A stretch of DNA of 64,000 nucleotides from Rachycentron canadum (Eukaryota > Chordata > Actinopteri > Carangiformes > Rachycentridae), in assembly GCA_038496675.1 (NCBI GenBank), contig CM076659.1, forward strand, positions 20,298,716 to 20,362,715, given 5' to 3'. The notes under the pieces are model-generated. The model did no database searches. It was not told the DNA's origin and saw only the letters and a program-made list of their open reading frames with translations. Below, one piece after another: positions 37,851 through 50,440 of this stretch (positions are counted from its first letter, which is position 1; the number at the start of each line of letters is the position of its first letter). The position numbers were made by a program, and so were the translations under genes.

Positions 37851-38835
37851 TTTAGTTGGAGAGTAGTTATAATATCAGTAAAATTTTTGTTCATGTTTTT
37901 CATTTATTCTTCAAGACCTCAGTCAGCTGTAACAAGAAACCAGGTGATAAATAGACCCTGTAACTCTCCCCACTGTGTCTTTAGGGGCTTAGTATGGAAC
38001 GCCTTCATTTCTAAACCATAAATCAGGATGCAGAGAACAGATGTGGCCTGGCCTGGCTGTGGCTGCAGCTAATCTTATTGTCCACGTAGAAGATCATATA
38101 GCAGCTCATGTAGCACACAGACATAGGTGAACTCAATTGCAGTAAGTCAGCGTGAAGTCTCACAACAGCAATTAATTTGTGTCGTCCTGACTTTGTCTGA
38201 GCATCGTGGGACTTTAGTGAAGGCGTGAAGGCAGCTGTTGATCATCACAGTTTCTGAGTCCATGTGAGTGAGAGATATCACTGTTGATATATCGAGCGCG
38301 CCATCTTGACCATACTTTAACTGGTCTGTTAAAAAAAAAAAAAAAAAAATCCAGCGTATTCACTACAGACATAGGACACCACATATGATTAACGGATAGT
38401 GATATCCAGGAGAATAAATAGCAGCTGCAAGTTATAGGGATTGAATTTAACATCAGCTGATATGTGCAGAGGGAAGTGTTACGATTTCCATCCTGAATTT
38501 TGTTGCCAAAACAGTCAGGAACTGCACCTCGGTGGCAACACTTGAGTTCAGAACGAAAGCAGCTTTGATAAGAGGTCGGTCAGAAGAGTACCAGTGCGTC
38601 ACAGATTTATAAATGTTTTAAATGTGCTTAGTGTGGTTTTCACAGAATTTTTCAATCTTGTTATGTCTCTGCGGAACCAGCCTTAACCAAAGGCGTATTA
38701 TTTTTGGATTGTCTCGTCTACGTGATATCTCAGTAACAGGAACTTTATACGGCATACATACAGGAGCTATATACAGGAGCATCTTGAAATGTCCACTTGG
38801 ACTCAAACTGATTGGATTGTGGTGGTCAAAGGTTA

Positions 38836-38850
38836 AGGTCATGGTGACCT
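38836..38850. promoter_or_regulatory. Perfect oestrogen response element palindrome (first)
   Basis: AGGTCATGGTGACCT matches the 15-base consensus AGGTCAnnnTGACCT at every specified position. Function is not shown by sequence. Confidence 0.55.
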
Positions 38851-38934
38851 CACAAATTAGGTTTTTGGCCTCCTTGAGGAAACCTTTTCAAATTTGGGGC
38901 AAACATCTGAACTGATTTTGGTGGTCTAAGTTCA

Positions 38935-38949
38935 AGGTCAGTGTGACCT
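38935..38949. promoter_or_regulatory. Perfect oestrogen response element palindrome (second)
   Basis: AGGTCAGTGTGACCT also matches the full consensus and lies 99 bases from the first site, centre to centre, in the second repeat unit. Confidence 0.55.
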
Positions 38950-41817
38950 CACAAAACACGTTTTAGCCATTGCTCATAATAAATGATTAATACTTCTACT
39001 CTGGATAAACAAGGACGTAATCTGAAACTAGACTGAGTGGAAGAGACATACAGCCGCAAGGTGGTATTTTTCGGTTTCTTATATGCCTACCTCAATAGTT
39101 TATCATAACTCTCATGCGCCCCTAATGCTATCACTGTGGAAGTCCGTCTGCCTGCATCGCTTTCATTCTATTGTCACATAACCCAGCCTCCGCCTCATAT
39201 CCCAGAATTCCTCTCTGCATGCATAGTTGTAAAAGAGATGAGTAAACAAGGCAGTTATTAAGCAATATTAATGTGATGAGTTCAGGTTGTTTTTAGATTG
39301 CACTATATGTAATATGGAAAAAATATAAAATATATCTGCTGATATAAGGATAAGTACACGTCATTATCTATGGATGATTCAGCAATTGCAAATACAAACA
39401 CATTAGTCCACGCACACAAACTGTCTTAGCATCGTGCTGCAGCAAAATAAGAGACTTTTTTTTTTTATTGTGGATCTAACATAGAGGAAGCTGGTTGAGA
39501 TCCAGGCAGACAACAGGTGGACATTAGTCCTTAAGAGGAAGCAGCTAAATGAAGGCTGTAAAAGCAGAGAGCGAGAGAGAGAGAGAGAACAGGTAGACAA
39601 AGAGTGAATTAGAGAGCAATCACATGAGGCAAAGCAGTGTCCACCATGACCTCCCACCCACCCCCCTGCTGTTCCAATTATTGACCGTTCTGATTAGTCT
39701 TGGAGAGAGGGGAGCCAATTAGAGGAGCTCTCAGCAGGGAGTCTTTGACACCATAAGTGAGTCTTCGTGCATCTGTTTTATTCACATTTTTGAACGTGCA
39801 CACAAAACTCCATGGTAAAAAAAACAGAAACGTCTCTGATGCAGCCGAGTTTCAAAGTTAGTGTGTTGTGGCAGAGAAGATGTGATCGGCAGCGATGGTG
39901 GAGTTGAGTTCCTGAATCAATAATCTGACTTCTTGACATGCAGGTCACCAGACGTATGGCTACAAAGCAACGCTCCATGCGTCCATTTCGCATGAAAGGT
40001 CACAGTGAAGCATATGGTGCTGTACTGTATATGGGCGGGGGGCTGAACAAATTCATTAATTAATAAAACTAACTTTATTGAAAAATATATGATGAAACAA
40101 ATATATTTATTTTGCCCTCTTCAAAGCGCTAGAAAAAGGAGGAATTGACGGAAACACTGATTTGTCGTTTTCTTTTGTTGACTTCTTAGACATTTGCATT
40201 TAAAGAATAACATGACAGTAATAAGTACTTTTCTCCCCATTTTATAATGCAGTAAACAGCTTTAAGGACAAATAATATTTTATGTTTTTTTGCAGATTGA
40301 ATAGTATTCATAATGAATCTTTCTATACAAAGATAGTATATTGTATATGAACCTGTTATTCATATTATTTTGTTGAGTCACTGCTTAATTTGAAACATTC
40401 AGATGCAGGGTGACTCACCAGGCCACAGCATCGGAGAATGTGCACATATAATGGTTAGAGGTAAGTAAGCTTTCATGGACTCTATGTTCATGCCCACTGC
40501 CCATTAAACTCACTGATTTGAGTACCCATCCTATACATTACACGTGTCAGTCAGTCAAGATACAAAGATTGCACCATTGTTATGATTATGCAGTTTTCAG
40601 ATCCTTCTTGAAAAGGGAAACATAAAGATTATGTCCTTTGTTAAAAGGTACCCCAGTGGGAGACGGAGAGAGTAAGCTGTGGCAGGACAATTCATCCAAT
40701 AAAACCTCTTGTTGCTTTTTAGCTGAATTGTGATGCTAGTGTAGATATTGAAATTGAGAGGAGTCTGTCTGTGAAATGAAGTTAAAAGCAACAGATTGAG
40801 GCTGGGAGTGTGTTATTGCTTTGTTGCTTGCCTCTTGCCAGAGTAATCTGTTTAGGCGCTGACACTTGATCTAATCAGCTGCCTGATAGAGGAGCACATT
40901 TTACATCTATGAGGGGAAAGTAGTGTGGATCAACAAGGAAAAAAAAAAAAAAACTGCAATCTGAAAGGTAGCCTCGCACACGAGACAAACAAACATGGAT
41001 TCACACACGTATAAATGTACACACAGGCACTCAAATGTACAATCACAGGCACAGAGACCCTATTCAAAATGTCAATTTAAGATGGAATTGCTGTGCATCT
41101 GCCCACAGGCGCTGTGGCAGGAATCATTTATGTACATTACACCTGCTGCCAGTAACAGACAAGATTCTCAGCACTTTTAGAGCTTCAATGTCTTAAAGGA
41201 AGGGCTGAAAAACAATATTAGCAGAACTGCAATATAGTCAAGTGCATTATCTAAGTTGAAGTTTTTGATAGAAATAAAGTGTGTCATAACCTACATTATA
41301 AATGCGGCATCGTGGTAGATGATGTGTAAGGAAACATGCTTGTTTGGTACAGACCCCAGCAAAAGTCACATCATTATGTTTTTCTGTGAAAATTAAATCC
41401 ACAAAATACCCTTCTTACTCATCATAATCATAATCATAATATTGATAGAAATAATACACAATGATATTAAAAATAATGATATAAAAGTTTAGTGTGACAT
41501 TCTTAACCCTGAAAAGTGGACAATTCAAGTTCCACTTATTTGTTGTTGCGTTTTTGACCAATTCACAAAAATTTCACCATATGCTTAAGGCCTGCTTCTT
41601 CTTTGAAATACAATTAAGTCACTTAAATGCTCTTGTAACTCTTGTAATAGTTACGAGTAGCATAGGGATCCATAATGAAAATAAAAACATAATATCTTCT
41701 TGAAGGTGAATCACACAAAGTTAGATTATAGTAGAAAGTCACCCTTTAACCACTGGTTAGACTAAAGCAGACTAACATCTATCCATTTATAGAAGAATAC
41801 ATATAAACGTTGTTTAA

Positions 41818-42262
41818 AGGTCCCACATTTTACACTTTAACTGTGTTTTGTGTTGATATCCATAAAAAGATATATTTGTGGTTTTAAGAATCAAAAACCA
41901 TCTCAGTGTAGTTTAAGGTCTCCCCTCTCAGGCTTCTCTCCGGAGGCTCTGACCTTCTCCTCCGATTGGCTGTTTTCTGAACGATCGAATAAAAATATAG
42001 TAGATTTCAAGTAAAAACTCAGATAAACCAAATCCTACAAGGTTAAAAGGTGGATCCAGGGGGGCGGGGCTTGGGGAGGGGCTGAGGACGGTGACTGTTG
42101 TTGTGACATCACAAAGTCCCAGAAGTCCTGACGGCTGGTTTTAAGGCTCAGTTTCCGAAAACAGGCTGTGAGCATTTCTCTGTGGACTGAGACCTTTGAT
42201 ACTTTCACTGTATTAATATAAAACCTAGACCTGATTTATAATCAAAGAAGACAACCTTTATA
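41818..42262 (+). mobile_element. TTAA miniature transposon, copy 4
   Basis: TTAA (41814-41817) is followed by AGGTCCCACATTTTACAC. The body has 'ccgattggctgttttctga', GGGGCGGGGC (42061-42070), 'gttgtgacatcacaaag' and 'tttataatcaaagaag'. The right end, 'caacctttatac', differs from copy 7 and equals that of copy 1, suggesting a subfamily. Confidence 0.85.
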
Positions 42263-44469
42263 CAATATGACACCATCCTATGATAGCTTTTAACCGTCTA
42301 CATTTCACTGTGCACTTAGGACAGTGTCCAGTGTTATAATATAATATTTCCCAGCTCTGATTTAGATGCTGAAACATATTTTATTTGCATACTTATGCTA
42401 CTGGAAACATCTAGTCTTTCAAATTCCCTTTGGACTTCTGGTTACACTCTGCTGAGATCCCATTACACCCTCTAAAGTAATACAATTGTTGTCATGTACC
42501 GGGTGTGTAACTATCTAGTAAGTGACAACTGCTTTCTGGAAGGACTCAGCTTGCCAGTACCCTTTTGATCACTGATAAGCCTTGACATTGATTAATTACT
42601 AATCATTAAGTTAAGCGAGACAGTTCTTCCTGTATGAAAATGGTGTTCCTATATTTTCCACCGATAGTGAATCCTGAGTCATTAATCATTCATTGATAAT
42701 GCTGTGAAATCCTGCCAGAATTAGCATTTGTCCTTCCTCCTGTAAAGCAGAGCTTTATCCGTCCTGCACATCCAGAAGACTAATGTCATGGACGTCACCG
42801 TGTCAGCACTTCTGGATGTTACCTTGATGGAAAAATTAACGGCAGCGTTATACATTTGATATTCCATTCATCACCAATATTGTGTTGTCAGTGGTTGTAA
42901 TTTTCTTCCTTTTCACAGAGTTGTATATTTGAACAGATTCGGTGCAGGAAAGGAAGACAGAAGGATAAATGAAGGCATCGGTACAGAATAATGAAATTTC
43001 ACCTCTTCTGATGGATTTGAAGAAACTAAGATTCAAATAAGAAAGACACTTCCTGTGTGATAGGTTGTTTTTCATTATTCTCTACAGATAATTGCAGTAT
43101 ATTATTGTTCTGATTTTAAGTCAAAATCTTATCTATGTAGTTGGCACCCACTGCTGACACAACTTTTGGCATGTAGTTGCACTACACCACAGCATTCAGA
43201 AACACCTTTTATTCTTTTGTAATTTGGAATGTAATGTAACGTGTCATTGTAGATCAAGCTGTACATCCATAGCATCCATTTGTAGTGTAATTGAACAAGA
43301 AACATTTTTTTTTTTTTTGTCTTTGACACGTGTCAGGCACACAGTCTATGTTATCCTTTCATGCAATTTATTTAATTAACCATTTGAATACTGAGCTGTC
43401 AAAGGCATTGTGTTTTTTTCTGCCTCCTGCCGTCATCTGTTCTCAGATCTTCTCCAGCAGGATCTCCCAGTGACAAAAGAGCTCCCCCCCCCCAGTCTGG
43501 AAAGCTAAACCACTCTGTATATCCTGCTCTTATCTGAATTGTCATCTCCTCAGGAAATACTTCACATCCCTCGCTGCCACCTGAATTACATCCCCATCTC
43601 CTATATCTGCCCCCCTCAACTTGCTTCACTCGACTCTTATCGTTAAGTAGAAATAAATCCTTTCCACCTTTCCCCTCAGCTCTTTTCCTCTCTTGCACTT
43701 GTCTGTCATACAAAGTCATTCAAAGGTCAGAGGAGGACTTTAACCGGGCCTTCTTTGAACTAATTGCACTGTTTAAGTGACTTTTATAAACCCATCAATT
43801 AAACTGGGAAACACAAAAGAGAAACCTTGGTCACAAATCACTTCTTGCTTCTAGCTTGTTTTGTTGTTGCAATGACCTGAGGGGTCATGGATTATCCAAA
43901 TAAAGACGCTTTCACACTATGCTATAATTGTTACTAGCCAGGCACTACTCACCATGGATACAGGTCTCACAGTTACTGTATACACAACACGCAGCTCCCT
44001 GGTTGTGATAAGCTGCATCCCTTCTTTTCACCACCTTGTCATGTTTTGAATCACTGGTGGTATCAGAGGAAATAATTTGGATACATTTACAATGAACCTG
44101 GTTCAGGGTGAAACTGCCAGTTGTCCACGTGCGCATGTGCTGAACTTCAACACCACGGCACAAAATCTAAATTTAGGGATAAACCCCATTTATTTGACCA
44201 CTTTTTACTTTCTGCTATGATGAGAGGTGCTAGTAGTATTGGTCTCAGTTCGGGGCTCAGGAGGAGATTCAACCTGGACCTCAGATCTGCCTGAATCTGT
44301 TGCCTCTGAATCTTTGCTGTGTTGGCAGCCAGCTCTGTTGTGTTTTCCAGCTTCTATTGATGACAAGCAGTCAAATCAGAGACTCTTTGTTGCAGACTGT
44401 TAACTCTCTCACAGGAACCCACAATGTTGGGAGCAAGGGGCATGACGGTACCACTGGGACAGTCATGAG

Positions 44470-45244
44470 CTGTGTCCCAATTCAAAGGCTGCATCCCTCA
44501 GAGGACACGGTCGTAGACCACAAAGGCTGAACTGATTTTTGCTTTGCCTCACCAGCCGTGTCCATCTTACCTTTGCATCACTTTTTTCACAAACGTTTTA
44601 AACAAGATACCAAACAACAATGTACCAGTAAAGAACTATTTTCTATATAAAGATACAGTGGAGTAATGGCATCCTGACCATAGAACGGACATAACCCCGA
44701 CTGTGTGAGTTGTAATATAAGTTTCTCTATTCTCTGTTTTGATATCTGTGCTGGGGATATGGGATGATTGTGCGTCCTTCCTTTTAAACCGTTGGCCTAC
44801 ACCAGGTTTAAACACACAAGCACTGCCAACACACGAGCTGACACAATGCAATATGCAGCCTTCAAATGAAAGGGACAGCGTTCAGGTGAAAGTGACCTTC
44901 CAGAATTTCCTCCACTGAAGAATACACTTTTTCATCTTAAAAATGCCTTTATATGGTGAAGAAAGAGATGAGACCAGAGGCCATGAGAACTATTCAAATC
45001 CCAGTAGCCCGGTAGACCGTCAGAATGGCTCGAAAGTTTCATTTGTGTGATAAATCCGAGTTGAACTGTAGCCGTTAAACTGAGATCTAACTTCCTGTTT
45101 CTGTTTTTTGCTGCCATTTTACTTTCAGTACTTGTGCGCAGCGAATCTTGGGATAGGTTGGGCAACAATGGAGCGTTTGTTGCCCAGAAAAAGAAGGACG
45201 TATCTCTTGGCTGCAATTACAGGAGCCTATGAAATGGGACAGCC
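44470..45244. mobile_element. Candidate nonautonomous DNA transposon (hAT-like ends)
   Basis: The left end, CTGTGTCCCAATTCAAAGGC, and the inverted right end (reverse of 45223-45244, GGCTGTCCCATTTCATAGGC) are similar over about 20 bases. 'Gtcccaattcaaaggctgca' is typical of a widespread fish element. I see no clear target duplication and no transposase. The boundaries are tentative. Confidence 0.4.
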
Positions 45245-48200
45245 TAGTCGCGGCGCTGTGTGGCAGCCGGTCTTCAAATGCAACCCGGCACCTCAGGTTT
45301 AGGGCTTTGCCAAAAACACATCTGGGATGATCATGCAAAATTCTTAAACCTCAAAGTCTTTTATAAACAGTACCGATTCACAATTGGTATCATCCTCTCT
45401 TTTTAATATTCGAAGTTGACTTAGAACTTGAAGTGTATTTATTAACAGGCCTTTGGCAGTATAAAGACCATTTAGCAGTACACGCCTTCTCCTTCTTCTC
45501 TTTCTCTTCTTCCCTCTTCAACTCCCCCAACATCTTAATTCCTCTCCTCCTCCCTTTGTTTCTCCTCACTACCTTTTATTTCACTTCACTTAGTCCACAT
45601 CTCTCCCCCTCTCACCCTCAGGCTCTGATTCCGTCCTATCTGAGCATTGATTTTCCAAAGAGCTATCGAAGTTGTCAAGGCCAGGCAGAAGTGCTCTTGC
45701 CAGGCACAAGTTATGAACGTTATTAAAAAGATGCTTTGGGAAGGAGGGCGCCAAGAATAGAATGACTGATACACTACAAACTCTCTCTGCATATATGTAT
45801 GTATATGTGTGTATGTGCTTTGACTTTGTATACATAATCTATGTAGGAGCTTCAGCCAATGAGGAGCTTCATTATCAGCTAAAACGTGAACAAATCTTGC
45901 AAAACTCTTTGTCATGTTGTTGGTGTGGTTGTCACCCCATGTGCGAGTGTGTGAAGGGGGAACATGCCACGGCATTTTCCTCCGGAGGCAGAGGCAGGGC
46001 TGATGGATTAAATATCAGGGCTGGCAGCAATGAGCTTCAGGCTGCAGTGAGCGTCTATATGCATTCAAGAGGGCAGGGCTGCGCAGGATTGAACTTCGTC
46101 TCTCAAGATGGAGAGCTTCGGTCACAGGGGTGGTGGCTGTGTATTTGTGATGGGTTGTGATGTACTGTACGCCTGCTCGCGCACGCGCACGTGCGTGCGT
46201 GTGGATGGAGGCCGTAGCTAAGCTGTGTAGTCATTCATCCTTCCAGCCAGTCTGCCTGCTAAGCCCCTGTATTCATCTGATGCTGTTTACATCCAGCTAG
46301 GTCAGGCCTTCCCTGTTCAGCACTGCAGCTCACCAACAGGCCAGATAAACTGCTGTGGAGCCTTGAACATCCACACACACACACACACACAGATACATAC
46401 ATGAGGAGAGCATAGCACAGATTTACAGGGAGGTACTATCTGGTAAATGCTTCACTATAACAGTGCGTATGCCGTGGCTTGAAAGATTGAAAATGTGGAA
46501 TTGGCAGAAGAGTGTGTACATAAACTGTCAGTACTGAAGCGCTCAGCGTGTAGAGAGTCAGGTTTTATATCTGGCAAGAAATCAAAGAAAATGACAAGAT
46601 GGGACAAAAACCACTATAGGAAGATATTTTTATCTGTTGGAGTCAACAAAATCTCCAACCTAAACGGCAATCTACCACAGCTCAGTTCGATTTAGGCACA
46701 ACTCCTACCCCTGTTAATGTTCAAAACGTCGCTGTCCTTTGTAACAGAAACAGCAGTGGCTCTTGGCAGGAGACGAGATGCAAACACCTCCTCCCTTTGA
46801 CGATAGCAGGTGTTGTGTTTTGTGAGTCACAATCTCAAACGACATCATAGAACAAGATCATGCGAGTTGTTATTGTCTTTGTTAGTGTTGCTGTCATCAG
46901 CTCATGGTTCGGATTTTTTCAGTGTCAGTTATTTGGCAGTTTCACGTGCTCTACAGTGGACACAGGATGTCAGGGAAGGACCAGGAGCTGAGACTGCTGC
47001 TTACCTTCGTTCAGTTGTTTATCTGATAACTTATGATCCAGTTTTTACCAGCAGCCAAATTATCCATGGACTTGTTCTTTTGTCCATAACTAAAGGACCG
47101 GGTGATTCAAACCTGTAGAAACACTGAATAAAGCAGTTTCACTTTAAAAATCTGTGATTCACAGATGGAGTTCAGCAGAGACCAAACATCAGAGGGAAGC
47201 TGGAAGCGGAGACTTTTTACCTTAGTTTCAATTGTTTCTCTGATAACCTTGATTCAGATGTCTGATGACTAAGATCCTTCATCCAGTTAAAATATATAGT
47301 TGAAAACAACCAAAGTGTAAAAAATGTATGTGGCTTTAAAACTGGATGAAAGTTAATTCTGAGAATTTGGCAGCAGCACTGACACATGCACTCGGGAGAT
47401 ATAATGTCATCAACAGGTGACCAAATGAAACGTATCACAAATATCTCAGGTTTTAAGAAATACTAAATAATATATGTATTCAATTCATCAAAATATATCA
47501 CATAGATCTAGCTGTTATTAGACATTTTAATGTGGAAAAGTTGCATATTATAACTTTAAATGGAAAAAAGGATGGGGTGTTTTAAGTATTTGAACAAATA
47601 ACAAATTCCATATGGCTTTGATAATAGATTAATCATTTTTCAGCAAAAATGCCACATTCACTAGTTTCTCAAATGAATCTGTGAATGTTCACATTCTTTA
47701 CAGTGCACATCATTTGCACTTGGTATGTAAAATAAAATTATCCACCTCGCAGACAAAGGAGAAGAAAAAAAAAAAACCAAAGAATTCAGGTTCAACCACC
47801 ATCTGGCTCCCTTTGTTCCTAAAGGCAAACAGAAGTCACACTCTCATTGCACCAGCGGTAAATGTATGAGGCAACATTCAAAAGACAAACCCTCATAAAA
47901 GTTCAGTTTGCTGAACACCAGTCAATGTTAACTCCATTTAGGAGAAACAGCAGAAGTAAAAGCTGCGGAGCTAGAAACAATATAATCCTTGTCTTCTTGC
48001 AGAGGTGGCATTGCTCATTGGTTGTAAAGAAAAAAAAAAAACAAAGAAAGAAAGAAAAAGGAAAAATCAAAAGTCTAGAATTGAAGCGCCTTCGCAAAAA
48101 CATCAAGAGCTCACAAAAAGGGGTTTGGAAAATGCAGTTTAAAGGAATATAGAGGAGAAAGAAGCACATTTCGAAGTAGCTGTGTGGTCTTTGTTCTCAC

Positions 48201-49116
48201 TTGAATGAAGACTACTGGTACGATAATGCTCAGTGCGACAGTAGAATACTTTTTTGAAATGTGTGATAACTAAGCAGCTTGGGTATTAGGATTTATTTCA
48301 AAGTGGCGTGTGGGCCTCGTCTTTAAAGAGTACACGGTAGCATTAGCTGACGTACGCCTGGTCGTCGTCTCTCTCATGCACATCCACGCTCACACATTCG
48401 CACACTAAAATACGAGGTTGAAACTCAAGCAGTTTGCAAAAAGCTCTCACACCACCTTTCGCAGCAGACGAAAATATTTGCTTTCCTCCTCTTCCACTTA
48501 TCTGGAGTATTCGGTATCAGCTGAAACTTTAGCCTGTTCCTGTGTTTTTTCTCAGTACTAATGCAGGCGTATTTATAGCCTAATGCCCAGGGGATGCATG
48601 CACGGCCTCTGGCAATGGTAAAACAGCAAATGTACATTTTCATAGCTTATTAGTCATTGATTTTCCCCCAGATTAAGAGGTGTTGTAATGCTAAGCAGTA
48701 GAAATTGGAAATGTGTCTCAGTATGCTGTTATCAGCTGGCCGGCGAAAGCTGTTGAGAGTCAGGGCAATGACCAGGACATATACAGCACAAGGACACACA
48801 CAGGCAGACAGACGTACACACACTTTGCTGCAGTGTATCTGCTATCATAGGAGCGCGCACTTCCCAAAACTCAGGAAACAGCATGGCTGGAATCAAAACA
48901 GAGACAGAGAAGAATATAGAGATATATCTAGAGAGAGAAAGAAAGAGGCGGATGCTTCTTTAAAGAAAAAAAAAAAAAATATCACATCTAATCAGCATAC
49001 GAGCAGCCTCTCCAATTAGCTCCCCTTATTATTCCAATCTGTCAGATGGAAGGGAGCACAGCAGAGAGAAATCAAACATCCCCAGGCCAAGCACATTTAA
49101 CATATCCTCTCAGGAT

Positions 49117-49118
49117 GG

Positions 49119-49162
<44 letters not shown>
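49117..49162 (+). repeat. (GGCA)n tetranucleotide microsatellite
   Basis: About 11 units of GGCA lie in tandem. It is a simple repeat and not a spacer array. Confidence 0.95.
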
Positions 49163-50233
49163 CGGGTGGACTGGGAAATTAAACAGGAAGATTTCCAGAG
49201 AGAAACACGCTGGCTGCGTTCTACACCTGCAGCTATCATACAGCGTGATGGAAATTTGACGGAAACAGTTTGGTGTGTGCTTGTTTTATCTCCCCTCGCT
49301 AAATGCTGTAAAAAATATCCACATGCTGGAAGACGGCCAAGAAAGTAATGGAGTCTGAGAGGCTGTTTTTTCTTTTTTTTTTTTTCCCTTCTTCTTCTTT
49401 TTTTCCAGTCCACTTGGAGTGCACTTGGGTGGGATGACTTGCATTTGTCTTAAGGAAACTATCAAAAATGATAAGGATTGCACTTTACCCACAGCTAGTG
49501 CTGAGGTCCACTTTTCAACTCTGCTTGGATGGCTCCTTTACCTCAAAAAAAAACAACAACTTTGATTTAAGCCTTTGTCAGCCATTAAAAGTGCAAGAAA
49601 TGTTCTGTCAGGTTCTACTGTGGCTTGAAAGATTACCATTTTTCTGTTACAATAAATTCAGCTGTATTAGAAAAATGAAAAATGGCTTGCAGAGGCTGTT
49701 TCAGCAGAGGTGGAGGATAATTGCAGCTTAGATGCAGAGGAGGGATTTGTTTCAATAGCTACCACTGTAATTATACAGCTCCCTCTAAATCTGAGGATTT
49801 TGTACTTTCTAAAAAGCCCTGAAAAACATTTTCTGTAAATTAAAGTTAATGTTTGTGTATGAAAAACCAATATCAAAATCACATCCATTAATGACCATAA
49901 AAATAGACTTAGTGTTTTGTAATATGGGCCAAAATGGATCACAGTGAATGTGGCTCTCTTATTTGATTAGCATGGAATTATACCACTCACCAATGTCCTC
50001 ACACAGTTACAGCTAAATGCCCCACACTGGATTTAAAGTGGGCCTTAGATTTTCAGGTTTTACACAGAAAGTTTACCTTGAGGTGGTGCACCACCTGGAT
50101 GCTGAAGTGTCTTGATTAATCTGCTGTCATTTGAAAACAGCCTAAGAAACAGAAATGTGCATTAAATATTTAACATATTTTGATATTGATATTGATATTG
50201 TAGCACATCTCCACTTTTACTCCTGACATTTAA

Positions 50234-50440
50234 AGGTCCCATATAGTACAAAGGCAGATGCCCATGTCTTCTTTGGTTATAAATCAGGTCTATGTTCCCC
50301 ATTAATCCTGTGAAAGTATCAAAGGTCTCAGTCCACGGAGAAATGCTCACAGACTGTTTTCAGATACTGAGCCTTGAAACCAGCCGTCAGGACCTCTGGA
50401 CCTCTGTGATGTCACAGCGAAGCAGTCAGTGCCCAGTGGT
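50234..50440 (-). mobile_element. TTAA miniature transposon, copy 5 (truncated)
   Basis: TTAA (50230-50233) precedes AGGTCCCATATAGTAC, the family's right terminus in reverse. The body follows to 'tctgtgatgtcacagcg', after which similarity stops. Confidence 0.82.

Larger units (their letters stand above)
38630..38985 (+). repeat. Dispersed repeat with two ERE-bearing units
   Basis: Two similar units of about 100 bases follow each other: 'actgattggattgtggtggt' and 'actgattttggtggtctaag', each followed by an AGGTCA-TGACCT palindrome and 'cacaaa'. The text resembles a common fish repeat with 'ggtggtcaaaggtcaaggtc'. I cannot assign a family without a library search. Confidence 0.65.

Noticed and set aside
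43399..43719. 106-codon minus-strand frame rich in K, R and G
   Set aside because: Pyrimidine-rich intron sequence on the plus strand gives this composition; no splice-bounded exon or motif is visible.
45108..45302. 64-codon plus-strand frame ending in KCNPAP
   Set aside because: It covers the right end of the candidate miniature transposon and shows no protein family features.
49117..49162. CRISPR-like regular repetition
   Set aside because: It is an uninterrupted tetranucleotide repeat with no spacers, in a vertebrate genome.
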